Assembly: GCF_013249015.1 (NCBI RefSeq)
Contig: NZ_JABRPL010000001.1
Span: forward strand, 1,128,475 to 1,192,474
Reading direction: 5' to 3'
DNA length: 64,000 nucleotides
DNA from: Rathayibacter agropyri
GTDB taxonomy: Bacteria; Actinomycetota; Actinomycetes; Actinomycetales; Microbacteriaceae
Positions 7,762 through 16,912 of the stretch are shown piece after piece. The notes beneath the pieces were generated by a model. It saw only the letters and a program-made list of their open reading frames with translations. It did no database searches and was not told the DNA's origin. Position 1 is the stretch's first letter. Every line of letters begins with the position of its first letter. The translations under genes were made by a program, and so were the position numbers.

Positions 7762-10236
7762 ATGGCCGACTCCCCTGCCCCCTCCCTCCTGCCCGTCCCC
7801 GAGCGCAGCTGGATGTTCCGGCCCGCCGACGTTGAGCTGACCCAGGACACCCTCGACACCATCGACGCCTGGTGGCGCGCCGCCAACTACCTCGCCGTCG
7901 GGCAGATCTACCTTCTCGCGAACCCGCTTCTGAAGACCCCGCTCCGCCGCGAGGACATCAAGCCGCGCCTGCTCGGCCACTGGGGCACGACGCCCGGGCT
8001 GAACCTGATCTACGCACACCTCAATCGCGCGATCCAGGAGCGGCGCCAACCGACGCTGTACATCACCGGCCCTGGCCACGGCGGGCCCGGCATGGTCGCC
8101 AACGCCTATCTCGACGGCACCTACAGCGAGATCTACTCCCACATCGACGAGTCGGAGGAGGGAGTGCGCAGGCTCTTCCGCCAGTTCAGCTTCCCGGGCG
8201 GGATCCCCAGCCACGCCGCCCCCGAGACGCCAGGCAGCATCCACGAGGGCGGCGAACTCGGCTACGCGCTGAGCCACGCTTACGGAGCGGCCTTCGACAA
8301 CCCGGATCTGCTCGTCGCCGCGGTCGTCGGCGATGGCGAGGCCGAGACCGGACCGCTGGCGACCAGCTGGCACTCGAATAAGTTCGTCAATCCACTCACC
8401 GACGGTGTGGTCCTGCCGATCCTGCATCTCAACGGCTGGAAGATCGCCAACCCGACGATTCTCGCCCGCATCCCGCAGGAGGAGCTCGAAAGCCTCCTCC
8501 GGGGCTACGGCCACGAGCCGTTCCTCGTCGAGGGCGGCTTCGACGGCGAGGACCCGATGCGCGTACACGAACGCTTCGCTGACGTCCTCGACACGGTGCT
8601 CGACCGCATCGCCGCGATCAAGCAGCGTGCGGCCGAGGGCGACCTCAGCCGCCCCGCCTGGCCGATGATCGTCCTCAAGACTCCGAAGGGCTGGACGTGC
8701 CCGACCGAGATCGATGGCGTTCAGGTCGAGGGCACCTACCGCGCCCACCAGGTACCGCTGCCCAATGCGCGCGACACCGAGGCGCACACCCGCCTCCTCG
8801 AGGATTGGCTGCGCTCCTATCGTCCCGACGAGCTGTTCACCGAGAACGGCGGCATCACCGAGCGTGTCCGCTCACTTGCTCCCGACGGGGACCTTCGGAT
8901 GAGCGCCACCCCCCACGCGAACGGCGGGCTGCTGCGGCAGACCCTCGACCTGCCCGACTTCCGGCATTACGAGGTGGTCGTCGAGCAGCCCGGCGGCACG
9001 GTCGCCGAGGCGACGAAGGTGTTGGGCGAGTGGCTGGCTGACGTCATTCGTGCCAACCCGACCAACTTCCGCCTCTTCGGACCGGACGAGGTCGCCAGCA
9101 ATCGACTGCAATCCGTCTACGCCGCCACAGACAAGCAGTGGGGTGCTGAACTCAGCCCGCTCGATGACCACCTCGCCCGCGCCGGCCGGGTGATGGAGGT
9201 GCTCTCGGAGCACCAGTGCCAGGGCTGGCTGGAGGGGTACCTCCTCACCGGTCGGCACGGGCTCTTCACCTGCTACGAGGCGTTTATCCACATCATCGAC
9301 TCGATGTTCAACCAGCACGCGAAGTGGCTCGACGGCACTCGCCACATCGAGTGGCGTCGCCCGATCGCGAGCCTGAACTACCTGCTGTCCAGTCACGTGT
9401 GGCGCCAGGATCACAACGGCTTCAGCCACCAGGACCCCGGCTTCATCGACCACGTCGTCAACAAGAAGCCCGAGGTCGTCCGCGTCTACCTGCCCTTCGA
9501 CGCGAACACGTTGCTCTCGACCTACGACCACTGCTTGCGCAGCGTCGACTACGTCAACGTCGTGGTCGCTGGCAAGCAGCCCTCACCCCAGTGGCTCACC
9601 ATGGCGGAGGCGATCACGCACTGCGCACGCGGCCTCGGCATCCTGGAGTGGGCGAGCAGCGAGCGGCAGGGAGAGTCGCCGGACGTCGTGCTCGCCTGCG
9701 CGGGCGACGTGCCGACCCTCGAAACCCTCGCAGCCGTGAGCATCCTGCGCGAGAAGCTGCCCGACCTCGCCGTCCGCACCGTGAACGTCGTCGATCTGAT
9801 GCGTCTGATGTCGGAGTCGGAGCACCCACACGGTCTCTCCGACCGGGAGTTCGACGCGATCTTTACCCCCGATTGCCCCGTCGTCTTCGCTTACCACGGG
9901 TACCCGTGGCTCATCCACCGCCTGACCTATAAGCGCACCGGCCACAACAACCTGCACGTCCACGGCTACAGGGAGAACGGGACGACAACCACTCCGTTCG
10001 ACATGGTGATGCTGAACAACCTCGATCGCTATTCGCTGGTGATCGATGTGATCGACCGCACTCCCGGCCTCGGCGCCCGAGCGGCGAGCCTGCGCCAGGA
10101 CATGCAGGATGCCCGTATCCGCGCCCGCGCCTACACCCGCGAACACGGCGAGGACCTCCCCGAGGTCGCGAACTGGACGTGGGCCGCCGACCGCCCCGGA
10201 AACGCCAGCACAAACCCGGGCACTGACAACGAATAA
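7762..10236 (+). CDS. xfp: xylulose-5-phosphate/fructose-6-phosphate phosphoketolase
   Basis: This 824-residue protein cleaves xylulose-5-P (and usually fructose-6-P) with phosphate to acetyl-phosphate plus glyceraldehyde-3-P (or erythrose-4-P) and needs thiamine diphosphate. Family motifs are present throughout: [20 protein letters not shown] near residue 95, [22 protein letters not shown], the ThDP motif [13 protein letters not shown], and C-terminal [12 protein letters not shown]-type sequence read here as [13 protein letters not shown]. Length matches the family. The start lies just past the broken ABC genes, with only a weak ribosome binding site. Transcription ends at the long hairpin just downstream. 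Confidence 0.97.
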   Translation: MADSPAPSLLPVPERSWMFRPADVELTQDTLDTIDAWWRAANYLAVGQIYLLANPLLKTPLRREDIKPRLLGHWGTTPGLNLIYAHLNRAIQERRQPTLYITGPGHGGPGMVANAYLDGTYSEIYSHIDESEEGVRRLFRQFSFPGGIPSHAAPETPGSIHEGGELGYALSHAYGAAFDNPDLLVAAVVGDGEAETGPLATSWHSNKFVNPLTDGVVLPILHLNGWKIANPTILARIPQEELESLLRGYGHEPFLVEGGFDGEDPMRVHERFADVLDTVLDRIAAIKQRAAEGDLSRPAWPMIVLKTPKGWTCPTEIDGVQVEGTYRAHQVPLPNARDTEAHTRLLEDWLRSYRPDELFTENGGITERVRSLAPDGDLRMSATPHANGGLLRQTLDLPDFRHYEVVVEQPGGTVAEATKVLGEWLADVIRANPTNFRLFGPDEVASNRLQSVYAATDKQWGAELSPLDDHLARAGRVMEVLSEHQCQGWLEGYLLTGRHGLFTCYEAFIHIIDSMFNQHAKWLDGTRHIEWRRPIASLNYLLSSHVWRQDHNGFSHQDPGFIDHVVNKKPEVVRVYLPFDANTLLSTYDHCLRSVDYVNVVVAGKQPSPQWLTMAEAITHCARGLGILEWASSERQGESPDVVLACAGDVPTLETLAAVSILREKLPDLAVRTVNVVDLMRLMSESEHPHGLSDREFDAIFTPDCPVVFAYHGYPWLIHRLTYKRTGHNNLHVHGYRENGTTTTPFDMVMLNNLDRYSLVIDVIDRTPGLGARAASLRQDMQDARIRARAYTREHGEDLPEVANWTWAADRPGNASTNPGTDNE

Positions 10237-10252
10237 CCCCCTACCCCGACGA

Positions 10253-10344
10253 CCTGACGGGCCGCGGTCGCGCCGCTGGTAAGGCGGAGGAGGAAGCGAT
10301 ACCAGCGGACAACGCCGCCAGCGGTGCGACCGCGGCCCGTCAGG
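10253..10344. repeat. long hairpin with shared core, copy A (probable bidirectional terminator)
   Basis: Arms 10253-10279 and 10318-10344 are 27 bases each and complementary with a single G-T mismatch. The loop (10280-10317) contains AAGGCGGAGGAGG, GCGATACC and ACAACGCCG. The same core elements occur in the loop of a second hairpin at 32089-32190 whose arms are unrelated. The element lies between the convergent xfp and HNH genes; the right arm contains the HNH stop codon. Confidence 0.85.
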
Positions 10345-10837
10345 CGGCGGGAGCCAAGTAGTCGTCCCAGTCGGGCTGTGTGCGTTCCGCGCCGCGGACC
10401 AGCCAGGAGCCCGCGCGCGGCATCCGAGGGGCGGTGCGCAGGCGCCAGCCCATCTCGTGCGGCGTGCGGTCGCTCTTGAGGTTGTTGCAGCGCTGGCAGC
10501 ACGCGACAAGGTTTTCCCAGGTGTCCCGCCCGCCGCGCGACTTTGGCTGGATGTGGTCGATCGTTGCCGCGTGCTGTCCGCAGTAACCGCAGCGGTGGTT
10601 ATCTCGGCGCAGCACACCGCGGCGCGAGACCGGCACCTTGCGGCCGTTCGGGATGCGCACGTAGCGCGTCAGCACGATCACCGAGGGCCGGACGTAGTCG
10701 CCGGTCGCACCGTGCACGGGATTGTCCTCATCGGCGGCGATGACGGTCGCCTTCTCGGTCATCAACAGGACCAAAGCCCGTTTGAACGACACGACCGCGA
10801 GCGGTTCATAGCCGGCGTTGAGAACCAGAGTGCGCAT
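10340..10837 (-). CDS. HNH endonuclease
   Basis: A 165-residue protein with an N-terminal region conserved in actinobacterial HNH proteins (MRTLVLNAGYEPL). The C-terminal zinc-HNH module is C-G-Y-C ... ATIDHIQPKSRGG ... WENLVACCQRCNNLKSDR, where the CxxC pairs bind zinc and the DH/N/N residues form the catalytic site. These stand-alone proteins are common core genes in Micrococcales; their cellular target is unknown. The stop codon falls inside the 3' arm of the neighbouring hairpin. The ATG overlaps the stop of a possible upstream small frame (ATGA). Confidence 0.9.
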   Translation of the reverse strand: MRTLVLNAGYEPLAVVSFKRALVLLMTEKATVIAADEDNPVHGATGDYVRPSVIVLTRYVRIPNGRKVPVSRRGVLRRDNHRCGYCGQHAATIDHIQPKSRGGRDTWENLVACCQRCNNLKSDRTPHEMGWRLRTAPRMPRAGSWLVRGAERTQPDWDDYLAPAA

Positions 10838-11073
10838 CAGTGACCTCCGTGCTGTCGCACGCCGAGCCGCGGGGACGTCGCGACCACGAGCAAGGGCACC
10901 GTCGCGATGACGGCGCCCTTCGAGGCCACGGCGCAGTGCCGCGTGATGGCGTGGAGTCGTATCCGCGTGTCAGAGGAGTGCACCGCCGCGGCGAGGACCC
11001 CGGCGCGTATCGAATCGGTCCGCCGCACGCCACAGCGCAGCCCCACACTGCGGCGCTCGCTCCGTTCGGCCAT
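10837..11073 (-). CDS. possible small protein coupled to the HNH gene
   Basis: A 78-codon frame whose TGA overlaps the HNH ATG (ATGA), with strong GC preference at third positions (about 86 percent by hand count). It has a hydrophobic stretch (GAVIATVPLLVVAT, about residues 53-66). I do not recognise a family and the ribosome binding site is weak. Two other frames overlap on either strand, so it may be a shadow. Confidence 0.35.
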   Translation of the reverse strand: MAERSERRSVGLRCGVRRTDSIRAGVLAAAVHSSDTRIRLHAITRHCAVASKGAVIATVPLLVVATSPRLGVRQHGGH

Positions 11074-11220
11074 CCCGGCACTCCGTCCCTCGACGAATCG
11101 ATCCGCTCGCCACGCGAGCAGACTGGGAATCAGATTAACCCTTTGGGGGCGGAATCGTGATGGATCCCGGTGGATTCGTCACGCGCAGAGCGGGAGCGGG
11201 CTCTCAAGCTCGACGCAACA

Positions 11221-12162
11221 TCAGCCGGTGATGCGCACAATCCGGTAGTCGGATGTCCAGAGCGGCTGAACGCGGACGCTCGCACCCTCATACGGCGCGT
11301 GCAAGATGTTGCCGTTACCCGCGTAGAAGCCGTCGTGGCCGTCCATGATCACGAGGTCGCCGGGCTGAGCGTCGGCAAGCGACACCGGAGTGCCCATCGC
11401 ACCCTGGCCCGCGGCCGAGTGCGGCATCGAAATGCCGTACTGCGCGAAGACGTACATCAGGTAGCCGGAGCAGTCGAAGCCACTCGGGTCGGCGCCGCCG
11501 AACACGTAGGGGACCCCCTGGTACTGCAGGGCCGTGGCGAACACGGACGACAGGCTGTACCCGGTGGTCGGCGCTGCTGCGGCGATCTCCGGAGCGGAGG
11601 CGCCGGAGTAGGAGTTGAACGCCTCGGCGGTCTCGGCGCGCGCCTCGGCGACGGTGTTCGTCTCGACGACCGGCTCAGCGACCGCGACGGGCTCGGGCGG
11701 CGGCGGCGCGGCGTCGGCCGAGAATCCGTCGCGGGCGATCGCGGCCTGCACCACTCCTCCCGGGACATCGACCGTTTGCGCATCGCCCTGGCGGAGCAGA
11801 TCGGCGCGCGACGCGGCAAAGAGGCCGTCGTCCTGCGTTCCCGGAGTGAAGGCGTACGCGGGAAGGGCCATCGTGGCGACCAGCGCGCCGGCAAAGCCAA
11901 CCATTGCAACCTTGCCGACGACCCGGCCGCGGCGCTTGCGCGGGGTCCCTGCGGGCGAGGGCACGAAGTCGGTGATGTCGACGCGGCGCTCAGGCCCGGT
12001 AGGCACGGCGCGGCGAGCGACGGGTGCCTCCGCGTGGAGACGGGCCCGGATCACCGGGGGCTGGTTCTCGAAGGAGGCGTTACTGGAGTGGTTCGGGTGA
12101 GTGGAGCGATACCGGTCGGGGGAACCGGCGGCGTCCTGTGAGGAAGTGGGGTTCTGAGGCAA
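11221..12162 (-). CDS. NlpC/P60 cell-wall hydrolase
   Basis: I choose TTG 12162 because GGAGG lies 9 bases upstream; an upstream GTG at 12216 lacks such a site. The product (313 residues) has a cytoplasmic basic N-terminus, one membrane segment (VAMVGFAGALVATMALPAYA), a Pro/Ala-rich linker and a C-terminal NlpC/P60 domain. Catalytic Cys is in GFDCSGYLMYVF and the His lies in GHDGFYAGNG. Such enzymes cleave peptidoglycan stem peptides during growth and division. An MtrA-like box lies upstream at 12320-12335. Confidence 0.9.
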   Translation of the reverse strand: MPQNPTSSQDAAGSPDRYRSTHPNHSSNASFENQPPVIRARLHAEAPVARRAVPTGPERRVDITDFVPSPAGTPRKRRGRVVGKVAMVGFAGALVATMALPAYAFTPGTQDDGLFAASRADLLRQGDAQTVDVPGGVVQAAIARDGFSADAAPPPPEPVAVAEPVVETNTVAEARAETAEAFNSYSGASAPEIAAAAPTTGYSLSSVFATALQYQGVPYVFGGADPSGFDCSGYLMYVFAQYGISMPHSAAGQGAMGTPVSLADAQPGDLVIMDGHDGFYAGNGNILHAPYEGASVRVQPLWTSDYRIVRITG

Positions 12163-12319
12163 AGCGGAGATCCTCCGACGTCCCGTCAGCCCAGGCAGCT
12201 GTCCCGTCTCATGCACGAAGCATCGAGGTGAACGGCATCCGAGACGGGCGAGGGGGCGTCGGATCCCGCAACTCTGCGACCGGGGGTCGGCGGCAGGGCT
12301 TCACAGAGCGTAAGCGACC

Positions 12320-12335
12320 GTTACCGATTTGTCAC
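12320..12335 (-). promoter_or_regulatory. candidate MtrA box upstream of the NlpC/P60 gene
   Basis: On the minus strand the site reads GTGACAAATCGGTAAC, a direct repeat of GT(A/G)AC spaced 11 bases start to start. The actinobacterial response regulator MtrA binds GTNAC direct repeats with similar spacing in front of cell-wall hydrolase genes. The assignment is by motif and context only. Confidence 0.45.
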
Positions 12336-12424
12336 CTCCACCACACGAACAGGCCACCCTCCCGTTCCACAGAGGTCACGCGCTGCGCTCGGGCTCCGGG
12401 AGTCGGCCCAGGACGCAAGCCTGC

Positions 12425-13117
12425 TCAGCCGACGAGGAAGATGTGCGCTGCCACCTCGTTGGGAAGCTCGATGCCGGCCGACACGCCGTCCATCCTCGCA
12501 AGCACATAGCCGTTGAGCGCCGAGAACTCGCCCTCCGCACCGGGAACGACCCCCGCCTGCTTGAGCTGGAGGAGGAGCTCTGGATCGACCTGTGCGGGCT
12601 CGCCGAGCCGGCGCACGACTCCGCGCAGCGGCTCCGCTGAGCCGGCGACGAAGCGAGGCAAGCTGATGACGCCGTCGGCAAAGCGCGAGGCCGGGATGTC
12701 GCCGAGTTCGTCAAGGCCAGGAATCGGGTTTCCATAGGGCGATTCCGTCGGGTGATCGAGCATCTCGAGGAGTCGGCGCTCGACCTGCTCGCTCATGACG
12801 TGTTCCCAGCGGCACGCTTCCTCGTGCACGAACTCCCAGTCGAGCTTGATCACGTCGTGCAGGAGACGCTCGGCAAGGCGGTGCTTGCGCATGACATGGA
12901 TCGCCTTGCGGCGGCCGTCCGAGGTGAGCTCCAGGTGGCGGTCGCCCGAGACGACGACAAGGCCGTCGCGCTCCATGCGGCCCACTGTCTGCGACACGGT
13001 CGGGCCGGAGTGGCTGAGGCGCTCCGAGATGCGCGCGCGCAAAGGGATGATGTTCTCCTCCTCGAGTTCGAGGATGGTGCGCAGGTACATCTCGGTCGTG
13101 TCGATCAGATCCGTCAT
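12425..13117 (-). CDS. DtxR/IdeR-type metal-dependent transcriptional repressor
   Basis: The 230-residue product has the full DtxR layout. The winged helix (residues 1-70) includes SGPTVSQTVGRMERDGL as recognition helix. The dimer/metal domain includes the ligands in HRLAERLLHDVI, then EACRWEHVMSEQVERRLLEMLDHP with paired Glu/Cys/His. A C-terminal SH3-like domain follows. It should bind DNA when loaded with Fe(II) or Mn(II) and control iron uptake or storage. Whether it senses iron or manganese cannot be decided here. Confidence 0.92.
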   Translation of the reverse strand: MTDLIDTTEMYLRTILELEEENIIPLRARISERLSHSGPTVSQTVGRMERDGLVVVSGDRHLELTSDGRRKAIHVMRKHRLAERLLHDVIKLDWEFVHEEACRWEHVMSEQVERRLLEMLDHPTESPYGNPIPGLDELGDIPASRFADGVISLPRFVAGSAEPLRGVVRRLGEPAQVDPELLLQLKQAGVVPGAEGEFSALNGYVLARMDGVSAGIELPNEVAAHIFLVG

Positions 13118-13240
13118 CTCAGCCTTCCCGTCTCGGCGCGCTCAACCCTACTGGTCGGCGCACCGCAGCATCCGCGCTGCGGCACGACACAGGCTTCCGT
13201 CGCTCGGAGGAAGGGGTCTGGCCGGGAACCCTAGTATTAA

Positions 13241-14362
<1,122 letters not shown>

Positions 14363-14370
14363 GGCCCGCG

Positions 14371-14598
14371 ATGCGGTTCTGGCTGCGGGAGGACGAGCGG
14401 CGGCCGAGCCCGCCGGCGTTCGCGAGCAACGACGCCGCGGCTCTCTTGGTCGGCTGCGTCGCCTGGGCACTCGCCCTCGTCGCCGTGCTGATCGCGACAA
14501 TGAGTGGAGTGGTCGTCGAGCCGGTACTCGTCTCGACCGTCGTGATCGGACTCGTACTCGGCACGATCGGCCTCTTCTACAGCCGAAACCGCCCCTAG
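14371..14598 (+). CDS. DUF2530 two-helix membrane protein
   Basis: ATG 14371 lies 8 bases after the serC stop. The 75-residue product has two predicted transmembrane helices (about residues 23-43 and 49-68). The N-terminal RFWLREDERRPSPP segment and the small size match DUF2530 proteins found next to serC in actinobacteria. Function unknown; probably co-transcribed with serC. Confidence 0.8.
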   Translation: MRFWLREDERRPSPPAFASNDAAALLVGCVAWALALVAVLIATMSGVVVEPVLVSTVVIGLVLGTIGLFYSRNRP

Positions 14599-14698
14599 GC
14601 GGCGCCGGTCTCCTTTCGGAGAGTCGCTCCCGAGCCCACAATCGGATTGGCAGTTCCGCTCACGCTGATGTGCGAAGGCTGCCGCCCCAGTCGTGTGC

Positions 14699-15373
14699 TC
14701 AGCGGCGGCGCCGACGACGGCGCACTGCCTGGGCAGGAGTGGGATCCTCGCCGAAGTCGTTCGAGCCGGATTCCTCGGCGTCGAGCGGATCATCGTCCTC
14801 GGAGTCGACGTCGTCATCCAAGTCGTCATCGTCATCGTCATCCGAGTCGACGTCCAGCTCCTCACTGTCGGAGTCGTCGTCGAGATCCACGTCCACATCG
14901 TCAAGGTCATCCGACTCATCGTCGGCCTCGAGGTCGTCACCCGCGGCGTCCTGCGCGGACTGGTAGTCCGCCATGCGCACAGTCCAGGGAACCCAGTCCG
15001 GCGCCAGCACAGCGCCCTCACCCGGCAGCAGCTCGACCTCTAACACGGAGACAGCCTCGGTCTCATCGATCCGAGAGAGCGTCGCCGTCCACAACCACCC
15101 GGGATATCCGCTCATGAGGTTCGCGAACTGCAGCGACACCACATGCTCGCCCTGGGCAACTGTGGCGACGAGTTCGCCAATTGTCTCGTCGGGAGTGATC
15201 TCGGCGAGAGCAGCGCGTGCCGTGTCTATCGAGGCGGCGAGGACCGGATCGAGTGCGAATACCACCTCAGGAGCGTCGAGCTCACCGACGTCGAGGGCAT
15301 CCATCTCGGGAGCCTCCTGGACGAAGGCGACCTCGAGGGATTCGTCGCGCGTCGTCTCGTCGGCGTCAGGCAT
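14699..15373 (-). CDS. DUF3027 protein with long acidic tail
   Basis: ATG 15373 overlaps the stop of the upstream cold-shock gene (ATGCCTGA), so translation is coupled; the longer upstream frame is rejected. The 224-residue product carries the DUF3027 features GYPGWLWTATLSRIDETE and LLPGEGAVLAPDWVPW. About 75 residues dominated by Asp/Glu/Ser follow, and the protein ends in a run of seven arginines. Function unknown. DUF3027 genes commonly accompany a cold-shock-domain gene in actinobacteria, which suggests a link to RNA or stress biology. Confidence 0.8.
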   Translation of the reverse strand: MPDADETTRDESLEVAFVQEAPEMDALDVGELDAPEVVFALDPVLAASIDTARAALAEITPDETIGELVATVAQGEHVVSLQFANLMSGYPGWLWTATLSRIDETEAVSVLEVELLPGEGAVLAPDWVPWTVRMADYQSAQDAAGDDLEADDESDDLDDVDVDLDDDSDSEELDVDSDDDDDDDLDDDVDSEDDDPLDAEESGSNDFGEDPTPAQAVRRRRRRR

Positions 15374-15746
15374 CCAACTCGTCCGCAACTCGGCGCAGGA
15401 GCGCCGCGATCGTCGCGCCGTGTGCCTTGTCCGGGTAGCGACCGCGCTTGAGTCCGGCGCCAATCCCGTCGAGGAGCTTGACCGTGTCCTCGACGATCAC
15501 GGACATATCGTCCGCGGACTTGCGGTTGAGCTTCGCCATGCTCGGCGGGGCGTCGAGGACTCGCGCAGACAGCGCCTGGGCCCCGCGCTTGCCGTCGGCG
15601 ATGCCGAACTCGAGGCGGGTACCGGCTTTGACCGCGGTCCCGGAGGGCAGCGCGGAGGCGTGCAGGAAGACTTCCTGGCCGTCATCAGTGCTGATGAAGC
15701 CGAAGCCTTTGTCCTCGTCGTAAAACTTGACCTTGCCGGTAGGCAT
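15366..15746 (-). CDS. cold-shock-domain protein with C-terminal extension (CspB-like)
   Basis: Start at MPTGKVKFYDEDKGFGFI, 30 bases inside the longest frame. Residues 1-65 form a cold-shock domain with RNP1 (GFGFI) and RNP2 (VFLHAS) motifs that bind single-stranded nucleic acid. The last 60 residues are a helical extension seen in the larger actinobacterial CspB-type proteins. The total length is 126 residues against about 67 for a simple Csp. It leads an operon with the DUF3027 gene. Confidence 0.9.
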   Translation of the reverse strand: MPTGKVKFYDEDKGFGFISTDDGQEVFLHASALPSGTAVKAGTRLEFGIADGKRGAQALSARVLDAPPSMAKLNRKSADDMSVIVEDTVKLLDGIGAGLKRGRYPDKAHGATIAALLRRVADELDA

Positions 15747-15812
15747 GCAGACCCCTCCTGGAAATGAAGCAGCCATCAGTTTAGACGACCAGGCCCGCCC
15801 TATCCTTGACGC

Positions 15813-16061
15813 GTGAAGCCACAGGAGCCGGCGGGCATCGGACGCGCGGAACGCGCCCTCGCCTACATGTTCATCGCGATCATCGTCGTGACGGTCCTCG
15901 CGTTCCTCGCGATCCTGATCGCCCCGGCCCTCGGCGTCCGCGAGTACACGGGGACACTGTGGCAGTTCGTGTTCGCGCTCCCCCTCGTAGGCCTGCCGAT
16001 CGCTTTCCTCATCATGATCGGGATGCTGATCGTAGGAGTCCGCCGCCGCGCAAAGTCCTGA
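15813..16061 (+). CDS. small two-helix membrane protein
   Basis: An 82-residue product from GTG 15813. Two long hydrophobic helices (about residues 18-40 and 50-75) are separated by a short loop VREYTGTLWQF, with a basic C-terminus RRRAKS. It is divergent from the cold-shock gene and lies upstream of the response regulator. I do not recognise a functional family. Confidence 0.7.
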   Translation: MKPQEPAGIGRAERALAYMFIAIIVVTVLAFLAILIAPALGVREYTGTLWQFVFALPLVGLPIAFLIMIGMLIVGVRRRAKS

Positions 16062-16150
16062 CGCGCCGTTCCGCGACGGCGGGCGTGCATCGAGCGACTC
16101 ATCACTGGGCTCCCAGTGTTCGCGCAGCCGACGGCCAGATACTGGCGTGC

Positions 16151-16840
16151 ATGGACGGACCGCGCATTCTCATCGTCGATGACGAACCCAACATCAGGGA
16201 CCTACTCACCACGAGTCTCCGCTTTGCCGGCTTCGCCGTGCGCGCGGTCGGCAACGGTGCCCAGGCGATCTCGGCGGTTCTCGAGGAGGAGCCGGACCTC
16301 ATCATTCTCGACGTCATGCTTCCCGACATGAATGGCTTCGGCGTGACCAAGCGACTCCGCTCAGCGGGGTACACCTCGCCGATCCTCTTCCTCACGGCAA
16401 AGGACGACACCGAGGACAAGATCACGGGGCTCACTGTGGGCGGCGACGACTACGTCACGAAGCCGTTCAGCCTCGACGAGATCGTCGCCCGCATCAAGGC
16501 GATCCTCCGCCGCACCATGCATGCCGAAGAGGACGCGGTCATTCGGGCCGGCGAGTTGACGATGGACCAGGACACACACGAGGTCCTCGTGGGCGACGAG
16601 CCGGTCGAACTCAGTCCGACCGAGTTCAAGCTGCTCCGTTACCTGATGCTCAATCCGAACCGGGTGCTGAGTAAGGCACAGATCCTCGACCACGTCTGGG
16701 AGTACGACTTCAACGGCGATGCGGGAATCGTGGAGTCTTATATCTCGTACCTGCGCCGTAAGCTCGACACACACTCGGAGGAATCGCTCATTCAAACCAA
16801 GCGAGGATTCGGGTACATGCTGAAGGTGGCGAAGGCATGA
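16151..16840 (+). CDS. OmpR-family response regulator (TrcR/TcrX-like)
   Basis: A 229-residue protein. The receiver domain (1-115) has the acidic pair DDE, the phospho-acceptor Asp in LIILDVMLPDM, the conserved T of FLTAKD and the KPFS lysine. The winged-helix DNA-binding domain (130-225) contains LSPTEFKLLRYL and ESYISYLRRKL. The histidine kinase gene follows 72 bases downstream, so they form a two-component pair. The pairing resembles mycobacterial TrcRS/TcrXY; the signal and targets are unknown. Confidence 0.92.
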   Translation: MDGPRILIVDDEPNIRDLLTTSLRFAGFAVRAVGNGAQAISAVLEEEPDLIILDVMLPDMNGFGVTKRLRSAGYTSPILFLTAKDDTEDKITGLTVGGDDYVTKPFSLDEIVARIKAILRRTMHAEEDAVIRAGELTMDQDTHEVLVGDEPVELSPTEFKLLRYLMLNPNRVLSKAQILDHVWEYDFNGDAGIVESYISYLRRKLDTHSEESLIQTKRGFGYMLKVAKA

Positions 16841-16912
16841 GCCTTCGCCGTTTCGACGTCCGTCTCTGACTCACTGGCGTCGACGCCGCCGACACAAGGG
16901 AGTTCCACCGCC

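Noticed and set aside
12217-12380. Possible c-di-AMP (ydaO) riboswitch upstream of the NlpC/P60 gene
   Set aside because: This riboswitch often precedes such genes in actinobacteria, but I could not find its conserved core elements (GGGGACCCA and GGGGUGAA type) in the leader.
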